Assembly: GCA_016081115.2 (NCBI GenBank)
Contig: CM071926.1
Location: forward strand, 10,367,971-10,431,970
Direction of reading: 5' to 3'
Source of the DNA: Rehmannia glutinosa
Lineage: Eukaryota > Streptophyta > Magnoliopsida > Lamiales > Orobanchaceae
DNA length: 64,000 bases
The notes beneath the pieces were generated by a model, which was not told the origin of the DNA, did no database searches, and saw only the letters and a list, made by a program, of their open reading frames with translations. Position 1 is the first letter of the stretch. Every line of letters begins with the position of its first letter. This document shows, in pieces, positions 10,671 to 21,904 of the stretch. The translations under genes were made by a program, and so were the position numbers.

Positions 10671-11059
10671 TACTTCCGTCTCATTTTCTCGTTTCAAAAA
10701 CATCTTCAGTGCAGGTTGCCCTATAGATACGGCCACGGTCGACAAAGAGACAGTAAATATTGTCCAATTTTTATCGAAAATTAACCTCAAGAAATACTCC
10801 AAAAAATTCGTAAAAACATTTTAAACTAATCGAGGTTTAGGACAATATTAGAAATATTGTTTTGGTGTAAAAGTACATTAACAAAAATCATTAAAAGTGT
10901 TGTCCAATTTTGTCGAAAATAAAACTTGAAGTTATACTCCGGAAAATATTAAAACCATTTTAAATCATTTTAGGAGTATTTGGACAACCTTTAAAACCAT
11001 TGTTTTGGTATAAAACAAAATCATCAAAATCATGATAAAACCATTTATCAAACAGGGTT

Positions 11060-11328
11060 GTCCTACGAAATCTTGTCTGTGTTTAACGTGGATTTCTCCA
11101 CGAAATATCTTGAACCCGTAGGCTAATTGTCACATTATTATATATCACAATGCGATCAAAACATAAGTAAATACATAGCACGCAACAAGACAGCCTAGAA
11201 GTAAAATCCCCACCTTAAAGCGTAAATTATGCGCAAAACATATGTATAAATGTGGATGTCCTAATTTTCGTGCTCCTTGCTCCTACAAAATTTAACATGC
11301 TTTTATCAATTGTCTATTAATACCCACT

Positions 11329-11367
<39 letters not shown>

Positions 11368-12418
11368 GATGAAAAAAAAGTAAACTATTTAATGTTTATA
11401 TATATAATATATACATACGTATACATATATAATGCAAATGAAAGACAAATAAAGAATCAATGTTTTTTTTTTCTAAAGTAAATGTGATAAGGACAAAATA
11501 TTGGGAGTTGTGAAAAGTCAAGCAAATAGTTTGAGAGATGAAAGGATAAAGCTTTGGTTTTGGTCGGTGGTTTATTCGATAACATTCAACCATGCTTCAA
11601 AATATATCTCTTCTCCATCGCCTCTGTTGGTTTCCAAATTTTCGCTCGCTCAACACCTCGGTTCATATCTCATTGCCGCTACACGCCGCACACACCGCAC
11701 ACCGGCGAATAGAAGCCGGATGAAATTTTGGGTTTTGACGGCGGTCAACGGCGACGCTTGCGGTAAATAACACGGCACACTTCTTACGATTTCGTCGCTA
11801 TAAATCTTCTTCCCTGATTATAACTTGGAGGTTTTGGTAATGGGATTGGAAATTTGAATAATAAGGGGAAAAATATTATACGAGAAGGTGACCAATTTCT
11901 TACCTTTTTCTTGGTTTTTGTCCTGGATATGTTTTCTTCCTCTCAATACACTAGCATATAAATCTGTTTTATAGACTAACCATGAAATCAAGAACTAAAC
12001 TCGGTCTTAACCTCTCCTTGTAGTGGGAAGTTAGACTAAAACCGCTAGTCATGCTTGAGATAATGGAGTGATGGGAAAAGAACGTGGGTTAATATTGAGA
12101 TAAAATCGATTTTGTCAAAATCATCGAACCAAATGGGTCCGGGCCTATTCAACTTTAAGGCTTAAAATTGGGTTATACCTAAAAATAAAATGAGAGATTG
12201 GGCTTTCAAAAAAATGAATCCAAACAAAATGTTATAACAGATGTCTAATATATCATTATCAATAATAAAATAAGAAAATAAATGAAATGTGAGTAATTTA
12301 AATAGTATTAATAGTGAAACAACCAATGAAATTAACTTAAGATGATAATTATGTTATAATGTTAATTATAATAATATCATAAAGAAATTAATAAGGTCAA
12401 TCTATGGTGGGTGTTACA
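11060..12418 (-). repeat. right part of gypsy 5' LTR
   Basis: Continuation of the LTR begun at 3201, after the gag-only insertion. It ends GGTGGGTGTTACA, the near-inverse of its start. A (TA)n microsatellite lies at 11332-11364. I see no gene. Small frames around 11396-11770 have no recognisable motifs. Confidence 0.7.
11332..11364. repeat. (AT)n microsatellite
   Basis: About 16 consecutive AT dinucleotides inside the gypsy LTR. Confidence 0.95.
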
Positions 12419-13518
12419 GGACATACAATAAACTCGCTCGAGTTTCTCAACACACTTAACATATATGAAAAGAGAGGGAATTATGAGCTCGTTGAGGTCC
12501 GTTTTCAACTGGGCAACGAGCAGAGACGCTTATCTATTGCCCAACTCAATGCCATTTTCGGGGTACCTATTGACGCCCCTTACAATAACGTGGAACGCTA
12601 TAGCCAGTATGAATTCTGGCAATTATTGGTTCAGACACCAGAGACAGGCCCAATGCTCTACGAGGCGTGCGTGGCTAAAACATCATTGCTCCGGAACCCC
12701 ATTTTTAGGTATATTCAGAAAGTCACAGCTCACTCTATCTTCTCCCGACACAATAATGGGGGTATGCAAGTTCAAGAGTCATATCTATTGTGGTGTATGC
12801 TAACCCGTACCCCGTACAACACGGCGGCCCATTTTGTAGAACATGCTGAATTTGTGGCCAAGCAGCCAAGTGGTATGATTTTGATTGGGGGGATGATCAC
12901 TCCCATTGCTCGACATTTTCATGTTGATTTGAGAGGCTTAGAGCCAATCGAAGGTAGTAGGAGGATAAACATAGCGACCCTACGCCAAATGAAAATTATA
13001 ACGGAAGAAGAGGGCATGACCCTCTTCCAACAAAGGGTCGGAACCGCCTTCCCACTTTCTAACCCGCCACTCACGACTGTGGCCAACATGAATGATCAGG
13101 CCAATTGGTTGATGAACTCTGAGGCGCATACCAGAGTCATGGAGGCCATGCTTGCGCGAAAAAGACGAAGGGTCGCTGGGTTACCCGATGAGGATGAGTT
13201 GGCAGTTGAGGCGATGGAGTATGACAGACAGGAGAGGGGTTTTGAGCAAGGGTGCCCGACATACCTGAGAGCTCTCACCAGGGTGAGGAGCGTGGGGGGC
13301 CAGATTACCAGGACATATTATTTGCTCTTGAGGAGAGCATGAGGCAGCACCAGGATGACTTCCGGCAACACCAAAATGAGTTCCGTACTTTCAGGACGGA
13401 ACAAGAGCAAAGGCACCAGGCGCAGGAACAGAGGGAACTAGAGATGATGCAGATGATGCATCAGATACATATGTGGCACATTTTCCAGGGCCACTTTCTG
13501 CCGCCACCCCCACAGTGA
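12419..13518 (+). pseudogene. Athila ORF (env-position protein of unknown function), 5'-truncated and frameshifted
   Basis: The frame that is open to 13342 begins inside the neighbouring LTR; Athila-like sequence starts at GHTINSLEFLNTL. Characteristic blocks are LVEVRFQLGNEQRRLSIAQL, NAIFGVP and PTYLRALTRV. Near 13250 the likely frame shifts to one ending at 13518. That frame encodes a Gln-rich coiled coil (RQHQDDFRQHQNEFRTFRTE) and a Pro-rich tail. The blocks resemble the plant Athila ORF-1 family, which sits between pol and the 3' LTR and has no established function. The coding sequence has noticeably higher GC than its surroundings. Confidence 0.65.
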
Positions 13519-14978
13519 GTCAGGTTCATTCCACACTTTTCTTTGAAATTCTATCTTCTCTTCTTTGCGATATAATTCCATTCAAGTTTGTGGGAGAGGT
13601 AGTTATTTTGATTTGAAGGGTGTGGCGGAAAAAAAAACGAAAAAAAAACAAAATAATTAGTATTCATATCGTTGCATTTAGAGCACGTAGGGTGCATTGC
13701 ATTAGACGCTTGTTTTCGGTTTTAGCACGTTTATTGCTTTATTAGGTCTTTGGAGTGAGTTGACCGTTTTTGTGGTGTTTGTTGTGACCTTGGGGGCATC
13801 TTTGAAACAATTTGTGTTGTTTTAAATTGGGTGTTGAGTGTGAGTTGATCGTGTTGAGAATAGATGATATGGAGCATGTGAATATGGAAAACATGGTTGT
13901 TATGCTTTGAATTACGCAATTGCAAGCCTCGTGAGCTTTGAGCCTTTCTTGCTCTCATATTATGCGATCTTGTTTGTTGATTGAGTGTGTCATTCATGAT
14001 TGATTTGAATTCTATAACTTGCTCGTATCTCTGTCAAAGCCACATGTTGTATGCGATTTATGAAAATGATTTAAGGCCATTTTTGTTAAGCCTTTCAAAA
14101 CTTTTGCCTACCTAATGACACTGAATTTCCCTAGTTAGCCAATTTGAGCATGTTGCCTGATTTTTGATAAACCACATTTCAAGCCTTAACTTGATATATC
14201 TATTACCCTAGACTTGAGCGTATAACATTGAGTAAGGGGATTGAATAAGGTTGAATGGTAGGATGTCGGAAATTTAGATAATTGAGCAAGTATTGGTTGA
14301 TGGGAATAAAAGAAGAAAGAAAATGAGGAAAATAGAGGATGAATATTCACAAAAGAGTCGGAAAAAAATCGACTTTAGAAGTGAGTTGGCTTTGAACGAA
14401 CTTATAGGCTGGGATTGGTGATGTGAGGCGAAAGAAATTAGATCTTGTAAACAAAGGGTGAAAAGAGATACGAAAAGTTGCTAAGAATAACAAGTGATTG
14501 GGGTAACATGTTTGGTTTGAATGAGAATAATTGATTGAATGAAAGATGTGCTTACCTATACGCTTGAGTTTGAGTCACTTTTTCCATATCTCCCTACCCT
14601 AACCAAAGAGCCTTCATTACAACCAAAAGAAAAAGTCCTTTTTGATTTATGAATTGCATACATTCGAGTGGCGGAGATGTGAGACGATTTGCAAGCTTAT
14701 GGTAATTCTTCAACATTGACATGATTTGAGCGAATACACATCCCTTATTATTCTTGAGAGGACAATATACATTCGATCCGTGAGAGTCGTGATTCAAGCA
14801 TTTGCCATGGTTTTAAGTGACTTGTGCTCTGTGTTAGATGTTCGAGGATTGGTTGACTTATTGCTTGACGTCTATGGATAAATGGCATGAATTGTGATGT
14901 GTTGTTCTTGATTTGCCTTTCATTACTAACATTTGAGTTTTGTCTTGTTTATAAAGCGTTGATCAGGATTGTCAACAG
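13519..14978 (+). other. spacer between Athila ORF and 3' LTR
   Basis: T-rich sequence without a supportable gene. A poly-A-rich stretch (GGCGGAAAAAAAAACG) lies near 13625. Long non-coding spacers before the 3' LTR are usual in Athila elements. Confidence 0.5.
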
Positions 14979-14994
14979 TTTAAGTTTGAGGGTC
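14979..14994 (+). promoter_or_regulatory. polypurine tract of Athila-type element (probable)
   Basis: TTAAGTTTGAGGGTC precedes the proposed LTR start TGATTGG. The tract is weak, as is typical of Athila elements. The exact LTR boundary depends on it and could be off by some bases. Confidence 0.5.
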
Positions 14995-16495
14995 TGATTG
15001 GTATGTGTTTTGCATGTATTTTGGGCTTAATTGTGGTTAGAATAAGTTGATATGCATGCGTTACTTGAGTAAAATGGGCTATATTCTTGTAAAGTGGAAA
15101 ATGTATTACGCTTTGCTCGTTTTGTAGGAATTAATCGATATTTGTAGCATTTTGGCGACAATTCGGAGCATTGTGGTAAAGGACCACCAATAATCAAGCT
15201 AATGTATGATGTTTGGAGTTGAATCGAGAATAAGTCAGACAAACTGGGCAAGAAACAGAAAGAAACAAAGCAGAATCAGCCTTAGCAGGGATGCACAGGC
15301 AGGGCGTGCGCCTACAGCATGGCCCGTGCATCATCACCAGGGAAGAATGCCGCCTGGCGGGGTGCACGGCCTGGTCGTGCCAGGACGCGCGGTCTAGTCG
15401 TGCCAGGACGCATGACCCGTGCGCCATCTCAGCGGAATCAAATGCCTACGACCTGACGCACAGGCTGGTCGTGCGCGAGGCGTACGACCCATGCGTCTGT
15501 GCGGGAAAAATAGGGTTTGACGGTTTCTAATCAGGTTTTGACCCAAACGGAGTATAAATAGAGACGAGGCGGCCCCAAACGAGGACACTGATATTTGCCC
15601 TAGAAAGTAGAGAAAAGAGCAACCTTCTACCGGAGGATTCGAGAGATTGATTGAGGTTGCAACCTCACGCTTGAGGATCGAAGATAGATCGAGAGATCAT
15701 CGACATCCCTGAGTTTTCTCATTCCATAGTATCATTTACTTTTGATTAGTTAGATATGAACATGAATAATTTGTCTATGAATTGTTTATTTTTCATGTCT
15801 AATCAACATCTTGTGATTCCTGGTTTGGGATTAGGTTAATGGATACTTTTGTTGAGGTTTAATTGCAATTGAAGTTAGTATTTTCCAACCCTATTCGAGT
15901 ACTTTGTTTTCTTTTGCTGGTTTCATCAAAAGGCCTTTGGTTTAACTTGTTTTGATGTATTGATTCATAATTCGAGAGATGAGTTTCAATACTAGATCTT
16001 TGAGTACTTGACATGAATATTTGCAAGATTGAGAAGTCTCGTGAATATTTGTGAGGATTTATAATCTTTTGTGCTTTTGGGAGTTGGATATCTTATGTTG
16101 AGTAGAGATCTTAGCATAGATAATCCAATCAACGTTTTTACATACATCTCGAGAGAGAGGTAAAATACTTTCGTGATTGTCTTATAAGGAAGAATAATAA
16201 TAACTTTGGTTGTGATTAATCGATAACAAAGGGATATTAATCAAACCATAACCCTTGAATCCATTCATCTCCTTGATCTTTCAATCAACTCTTATTCTCG
16301 TCTTTTTATGATAAATTCTTGTCTTGCTTTTACAAAACCAATCATCCAATTACGATCGCTCTAGATAAAAATAAGACTATTAAAATCCCAATACTTAGTA
16401 CATTAATTTATTAGTCTCTGTGGATTCGACCTTGCTAACCCTATTCTATAAACTACACCGTACACTTATGGTGAAGCTAAAAAATAAGGCGAACA
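14995..16495 (+). repeat. 3' LTR of Athila-type element
   Basis: About 1.5 kb. The last 750 bp or so align clearly with the solo LTR at 49537-50978 (for example ATTCATAATTCGAGAGATGA and the terminal ACACCGTACACTT..GGCGAACA). It holds a TATA box (15553-15560) and an upstream GC-rich block (about 15290-15505) with repeats of the word TCGTGCCAGGACGC. Confidence 0.8.
15553..15560 (+). promoter_or_regulatory. TATA box of Athila LTR
   Basis: TATAAATA followed by GAGACGAGGC. The same arrangement occurs in the solo LTR at 50031-50038, which supports plus-strand promoter use. Confidence 0.7.
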
Positions 16496-17590
16496 CTTGG
16501 TCGAACTCTTATGCTTAATTTTTTTCCCAATGACTCTGTTTTCTCAAAAACTGATTTTACAAGTGTCCCTATTTGGGTCAAGTTTCCTTTTCTCCCGCCC
16601 TTTGTTGCCACCCTCAAGCTCTTGCAAAACTCGTGTCAAAACTGGTTCATGTATTTGTTGTGACAGCCTATTTTTGAAAAAGCAAGGCCTTTCCTAACAA
16701 GAATTTTGGTTGACATTGACCCTTCTAAAAAAAATCTTAATTCGTGCGGGTCTGACTTTTGGTGGTCGGTCTTTTGATAAAAAGTGGAGTATGATTTTAT
16801 TCCAAAGTTTTGTAAAACCTGTTCTTGTTTTGGTCATTATTCGATCGATAATCATTGGGAAAAGACAATCCCCCAAAGGGCTCTAATTCCTACTAAAAAC
16901 TAAAGAAATTTGTAATAATAAAAAAGATAAAATTGTTGTAGCCTCAGAGCCAACTTATGTCTCTAATGTGGCTAAAGATAAAGGTAAAAATATAGTGCAA
17001 ACTGCCATTCAAGTCTTCGAACCTGGATTGGCCTCTCATAATGCTTTTCATGTTACTAATGCCACGAAGGTTTACACAGATATTGAGTGTGCCAATCATA
17101 ACCTCTGTCTTTGAAAAAGCGCCAGAGGAGAGTAATCCAGCTAATATTTATGTGTTGAAATCAAGCAATGCTAATGTTTCTTGTGCTGATGCTATTAACC
17201 CTTTTGTGCTTTCAGAAAACCTGCAAGGTATAAACCATGTTGCTCATGCCTCTAATGCTGAAGGTGAATTTGAAGGGAGTCTATCCAAAAGTGCAAAAAG
17301 AAAATTAAAGAAGTTGCAACAACAGCAAGCCCTAAGCAATGCTGCAACAACTTCATCTACACCAATTTTACCAAACCTCAGTGATAATCCTTCTAAGGAT
17401 TCTTCCCTGTAAGGTCATTCATATTTCTGATAGTCCAATCCTACCTAAACCTACCTCTGATGTAGCCTTTAGTAAGAATTCTAATCAGAATAAAAATTCT
17501 TCTTCTAAAGTTCCCCAAAATCAAGTTCCAAAAGGCTTAAAACCTTCAGGAATGCATGATTCTAGGTCTGGTGTTGGTAAGAAAAAATAA
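16496..17590 (+). pseudogene. LINE ORF1 (nucleic-acid-binding protein), degenerate
   Basis: Translation in mixed frames gives TSVPIWVKFP, VEYDFIPKFCKTCSCFGHY (a zinc-knuckle remnant, about 16790-16850) and a Lys-rich segment SKSAKRKLKKLQQQQ (17281-17325). The first block and the knuckle are typical of the DUF4283-type ORF1 of plant LINEs, which binds element RNA. Stops and frameshifts occur throughout. The N-terminus lies beyond the Athila insertion. Confidence 0.65.
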
Positions 17591-17605
17591 TGTTGTTTTT
17601 CATTT

Positions 17606-18364
17606 ATGAAGATTTTCGCTTGGAATATTAGGGGTTTTACGAACTCTACCAAACATAAACATTTACTCTCTTTTATTAAGGAACAAAATTTGGATGTGGT
17701 TTGTCTTCTTGAAACTAAACTGGAGGATGAAATCTGTTCTAATTCTGTTCTTTGTGACTTTATTGTTAGAACTAAATTTCCTGGTTGGTGTTATGTTAAT
17801 AATTTCCATGTCCAAGAAAATAGCCGTATACTGCTGATTTGGAATCCTTGTAGTGTTCAGCTTGATGTTCTTTCCATAACCTCTCAATTGATCCACTGTC
17901 AAATTCTGTGTAAAATTTCCCAATCTGTCTTTTTTACTTCCTTCATTTATGGGTTATATTTAGTAACTGTTAGAAGGGAGTTATGGTATGATTTAATAGA
18001 TATTGGTCAGTCCTTAAATGACCCCTGGTTAATTCTTGGTGATTTTAACTGCATAAAATCTCCTAAGGAGAAATTTAATGGTACTGCCTTAACTAATTAT
18101 GAACTTGAAGATTTTCAGGATTTTTGTCTCTCTCTAAGGTTATGTTATTTTCAATCTACTGGTTGCTTTTTCACTTGGACTAACAATACTCTTTGGTGTA
18201 GGCTTGATAGAGCATTAATCAATCCAGCTTGGTTTGCTTCAGGTTTCAATATTTCTGCCCATATTTCTGTTCTAGGAGCTATTTCTGATCACTCACCTCT
18301 CATTATTTCTCTGCTTAACCAGAATTCTAATCCTTCTAAACCTTTTAAGTTTTATAATATGTAG
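17606..18364 (+). CDS. LINE apurinic endonuclease domain
   Basis: A 252-codon open frame covers the full exonuclease-endonuclease-phosphatase domain. Motifs in order are AWNIRGF (residues about 5-11), CLLETKL (metal-binding Glu), ILGDFNCI, FTWTNN, RLDRALIN and the catalytic ISDHSPLI near the C-terminus. The enzyme nicks target DNA to prime reverse transcription. The frame ends with TAG after FYNM, where related LINEs continue into RT, so a single nonsense change separates it from the polymerase. Because all diagnostic motifs survive, this is the best preserved protein in the window. It is unlikely to be functional alone. Confidence 0.88.
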   Translation: MKIFAWNIRGFTNSTKHKHLLSFIKEQNLDVVCLLETKLEDEICSNSVLCDFIVRTKFPGWCYVNNFHVQENSRILLIWNPCSVQLDVLSITSQLIHCQILCKISQSVFFTSFIYGLYLVTVRRELWYDLIDIGQSLNDPWLILGDFNCIKSPKEKFNGTALTNYELEDFQDFCLSLRLCYFQSTGCFFTWTNNTLWCRLDRALINPAWFASGFNISAHISVLGAISDHSPLIISLLNQNSNPSKPFKFYNM

Positions 18365-20496
18365 ACTTCCCACTCTTCTTTTAGTAATATTTTTCAAAAT
18401 GCCTGGTCTACTCCTGTTTGGGGCACTAGACAGTTTATCCTCTGTAAGAAGCTGAAAATTTTAAAACATGATCTAAAAGCCCTTAACTCTCAGCATTTCA
18501 GTCACATCTCATCCAAAGTTAAAATGGCCAAAGCACTTTGTAATCCCATCAAGAAATCTTCATCAGAATCTTTCTGATTCCTCTCTTTGTTCTGAAGTTA
18601 AAATTCTTAAACAAAATATGATATCTCTTACAAATGCTGAAAAAATGTTTTTATCTTAAAAAGTTAAGTGCAACTTTCTTAATCTTAGTGACAAAAAAAC
18701 TAAGTTCTTTCACAACTTTATTAAGAGAAACTCTTTAAAAAGACAAATCTCTTCAGTTTTTTTGCAAGATGGTTCTCAAACTTCATCTTTTGAAGAACTT
18801 TCCCAAGCTTTTATTGATTATTACACAGATCAAGCTGGCACAGTTATCAAGTTAATTCCATTGATAATTTTGTCCTTTCAATCGCCCTTGTCTTTCTGAG
18901 GAGCTATGCAACCTCTTAATTGCCCCTATTCTCCCCAAGGACATCAAAGATGCTATATTTAATATTGAAGATGATAGATCTCGACCGACGGGTATTCCTC
19001 TGCGCTTTTTAAAAAAAAAAAAAACCATGGGATATTGTTGGCGTGATATGGTTAATGATGTCCTTGAATTCTTTTCTAATGCAAAATTACTTAAAAACTT
19101 AACCATTCATCAATTACCTTTATTCCTAAAATTGAACATTCTCCCACAATGGCTGATTTTAGGCCTATCGCATGTTGCAATGTCATTTATAAAGTCGTTA
19201 CAAAAATCATTGCCTCTAGACGTAATAAAGTTTTTCATTTCTTATTAACCCTGCCCAAGCTACCTTTGCGGGAGGGAGAAGTATTACAGATAACATCTTT
19301 CTTGCCCAGGAAATCATTAGAAACTATGCAAGGAAAATGATCTCACCTAGATGTACAATCAAAGTGGATCTTAAAAAAGCTTATGATAATCTTTTTCTTG
19401 GACCTTTTTGCATGATATTCTTGTTTATTGGGATTCCCTAATTTATTCATTAATTTGATTATGGAGTGTGTCTCCTCTGCTTCAATCTCAATGTCCATTA
19501 TTGGAACATTACATGGTAAGTTTCCGGTAAACGGACTCATGGTCTTTTCCTCCTTTGTATGGAATACCTCACGAAGACTCATTAACCTCAAAACCAATAA
19601 TTTCGATTTCAATTTTCACCCCATGTGTGGAGATTTAAAAATTAATCACCTTATATTTGCGGATGATCTTATGTTTTTGCTAGAGGAGATTCCTTCCGTG
19701 GAAAATTCTTATAAACTCGCTTAAATGATTTTAAATTGGTTTTTGGGCTTGATACTAATCATGCTAAATCTAATGTGTTTACTTCTTTGTTATTGTGGGT
19801 CCTGAATTGGATGAACTTCTTGATCTACTTAATTTTCCTAGTGGCGACTTACATGTTCGATATTAGGGTGTTCTCTTGTTGCACAAAAACTGAACAATGT
19901 TCATTATGCACCTTTATTTGATAATATTGCTGCATACATTAATAAATGGACTGCCACTTTATCTTATGCTGGTAGACTCTTACTCATTAAATATGTACTT
20001 CAAGATGTTGAATGTTTTTTGCTCCAATTTTTCCCGGTCTAGCACTTTCATTGATAGAATTTATAAGTTGTGCAGAATTTTCCTTTGGGATAAAAATACA
20101 TCCCCCATTAATTGACATAATGTTTTCCTCTCTTTGGATGAAGAGGGTCTTGGCATTCATGATGTGCATGCTTGGAGTAAGGCCTTTCTTTCTAAAGTAC
20201 TTTGGAATATCCACCTTAAACTTGATTCTCTTTGCTAAAATGGGTTCACTCATTCTACCTTAAACATGAATCAATTTGGGAGTGGAATCCAAAGAAAAAT
20301 GATTCTATTCTTTTAAAAAGAATTTGTGATATTAAGAATGAACTTATTCTCAAATATGGTGACTATTCTACTATTCAAAATAAGCTTATTTATATCTCTA
20401 AAAATGATAGGCTTAACATTTCTAAAGTTTATGACATGTTTAGAGATTCTGGGGAAAAAACTTTTGGAAATCAGATGCTGAAACATTATATCCCTC
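18365..20496 (+). pseudogene. LINE reverse transcriptase, multiply frameshifted
   Basis: Fragments in several frames keep RT order. They are ILPKDIKDAIFNIEDDRSR (18930-18980), ADFRPIACCNVIYKVVTKII (19149-19208), TIKVDLKKAYDN with the first catalytic Asp (about 19355-19390), and LINLIMECVSSAS. Next come INHLIFADDLMFLLEE with the FADD active site (19643-19690) and IYKLCRIFLWDK (20058-20093). A poly-A run at 19010-19023 breaks the frame. The domain would copy LINE RNA at the nicked target. Confidence 0.8.
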
Positions 20497-20504
20497 CTAA
20501 ATAC

Positions 20505-21158
20505 TAGGGGTGTCAATTTAGGACCCGACACGCAAACCCGACACGACCTAACCTAACACGAAATTAATGGGTATGGGTCCAAGCTTCGTGGTCCGGTCGA
20601 AATTGGCCTCGGACCCGACTAACTCCGCCAATTAAATAGGTCGGGTCCGGGTCAACCTACTATGACCTGTTTAACCCGTCTAACCCGTTTGTGAATTTAA
20701 AAAAAAAGTAAATAACTAATTGTAAGAAAAAAACAACAAACAAGACATATCTTTTAAAACTCAAATGATAAAACCTCCTTAATTATGTATTTGTTATTAT
20801 TATGCATGTCTTTTTGAATATTATCCTCAAAATATAATTAGTATGGTATGCATTTTAAGCAATTATCTTATTTCTTTCTGTTTTGTTGTGAATTGTAATA
20901 TTGTTTATTGATCGAATAGCATGAGATAGTGATTGATTTTGAAAAAAATAAATTTCTTGATTAAAAATATTAAATGAATATTAAAATAATTTTATTAAAT
21001 GTGTTAAACGGGTCGGGTCCGGTTACCTGTGAAATAAGCGGTCGGTCTGGTTCGATATTCGACACGAATAATTAAACAGTCGGTCCGGTCGGCGCTTTAA
21101 ACACGCCAACTGCGAACCCGGACCCACGAACCGGACCCAACCCATATTGACACCCCTA
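20505..21158. mobile_element. hAT-type MITE (654 bp) in the LINE
   Basis: The terminal inverted repeats start TAGGGGTGTCAAT and end ATTGACACCCCTA. They are flanked by the perfect 8-bp duplication CTAAATAC (20497-20504 and 21159-21166). An 8-bp TSD and this TIR style are diagnostic of hAT elements. The subterminal regions are rich in GGTCCGG/CCCGAC words and the centre is AT-rich. There is no transposase, so it is non-autonomous. Confidence 0.92.
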
Positions 21159-21166
21159 CTAAATAC

Positions 21167-21660
21167 TAGTCTGTACTTGGCTTGTCTTTAGGGATAGATT
21201 ATCAACTATTAATAATTTACCCTATGCTAATCTTGATCTTTGTTGTCCCATTTGCATGCATGTTAATGAATCAGTCCCCCACATTTTTTTTCTCCTGTTC
21301 AGTCACTTACCCCATCTGGAACAGGATAAAAAGGTGGTTCAAAATGCACAGGTTTCTGGGCACACTTGCTAGTGCTATCAAATGGATCAAAAAAATAGAG
21401 ATTGATCCAGTTTTGAAAAAAGCCCGAATGATTGTTCTTAACTACAATATCTTTCATATTTGGAAGACTAGGAATGCTAAGGTGTTCGAAGGCACCCCAG
21501 TCTCCTGCGATGCTGTTTTCAAGAAGATACAAACTCATGTTTACTATGTTATTTATTCTTTATTCCCTCTTGATTTGGTTTCTTTTTTATATGCCGCTTG
21601 TGGGATACATGCTGATGTAATCTATAAATCTAAACCTCTGATCCTAGTGGACTCCCCCTC
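21167..21660 (+). pseudogene. LINE C-terminal zinc-binding domain (zf-RVT), frameshifted
   Basis: Translation around 21215-21300 gives NLDLCCPICMHVNESVPHIFF in one frame and FFSCSVTYPIWNRIKRWF in another. These are the Cys/His pattern and IW motif that follow RT in plant LINEs. The open frame then runs to 21679 without further motifs. The MITE directly upstream separates it from the RT body. Confidence 0.75.
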
Positions 21661-21671
21661 CAAATCCCTCT

Positions 21672-21900
21672 CTTCATGACTTCTTTTTCTTATGTATGCT
21701 TTTTTATTTTTCCCCTTGTGTGTTTTGGTTCTCTTAATCCTTATCTTCATGACTTCCCTTTCTTATGTCTGCTTTTTTGTTTTGCCCCTTGTGTGTTTTT
21801 GTTCCTCTTAGTGTAATCCCCCTCTATATCCCCTCCTCATGACTCCCCTTTCCTACCAGTTTTTTTGTTTTCTTTGTATGTTTGAATCCTCTCAGTGGTA
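21672..21900 (+). repeat. three diverged repeats in LINE 3' UTR
   Basis: Units begin CTTCATGACTTC (21672), CTTCATGACTTCCC (21745) and CTCATGACTCCCC (21835). Each continues with a T-rich stretch and TTGTGTGTTTTGGTTC-like sequence. Spacing is about 73 and 90 bp. Confidence 0.7.
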
Positions 21901-21904
21901 TTCT

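Larger units (their letters stand above)
3575..11054 (-). mobile_element. complete non-autonomous gag-only LTR retrotransposon (Sirevirus-like, TR-GAG type)
   Basis: Two direct LTRs (3575-5131 and 9524-11054) start TGTAAG and end AAACA, and both flanks carry the perfect 5-bp duplication GGGTT. On the minus strand the order is 5' LTR (right), primer site 9521-9509, degenerate gag, 3 kb without coding potential, polypurine tract 5154-5132, 3' LTR (left). I see no protease, integrase, RT or RNase H motifs. The gag with coiled-coil and CCHC knuckle, and the GATGAT..AAAAAGGGGG tract, resemble Ty1/copia Sireviruses. It therefore looks like a deletion derivative that relied on pol from a relative. 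Outside one CG-rich block the LTRs are nearly identical, which suggests a recent insertion. Confidence 0.88.
9524..11054 (-). repeat. right (5') LTR of gag-only element
   Basis: This 1531-bp LTR is the direct copy of 3575-5131 with the same TGTAAG...AAACA ends. It is followed by the duplicated target GGGTT (11055-11059). It drives minus-strand transcription from the TATA box at 10230-10239. Confidence 0.92.
1..12418 (-). mobile_element. Ty3/gypsy LTR retrotransposon, 5' portion, interrupted by a nested element
   Basis: Read on the minus strand this is a 5' LTR (12418 to 3201), a primer binding site, gag, protease and the first part of reverse transcriptase. The rest of pol and the 3' LTR lie left of the window. 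The LTR ends are TGTAACCACCC at 3201 and GGTGGGTGTTACA ending at 12418, which are near-inverted as expected for LTR termini. A 7.5-kb gag-only element sits in this LTR. Without that insert and its duplicated target site the LTR is about 1.73 kb. The right end abuts an Athila-type ORF, so this element inserted into that one. The coding region has many frameshifts and stops. The target-site duplication cannot be tested because the other end is missing. Confidence 0.8.
12419..16495 (+). mobile_element. Athila-type Ty3/gypsy element, 3' part (ORF, spacer, 3' LTR)
   Basis: The plus-strand remnant comprises an Athila-like ORF (12419-13518), 1.5 kb of spacer, a purine-rich tract and an LTR (14995-16495). 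The LTR end matches the solo LTR at 49537-50978, with a shared terminal block ending GGCGAACA. The left side is cut by the insertion of the minus-strand gypsy element at 12418. After 16495 the sequence is LINE coding sequence, not a primer site, so this is the 3' LTR and the element inserted into the LINE. Confidence 0.75.

Noticed and set aside
15194..15590. Overlapping open frames on both strands in the Athila LTR
   Set aside because: They fall in the GC-rich LTR block where stops are rare. They have no motifs and lie upstream of the TATA box.
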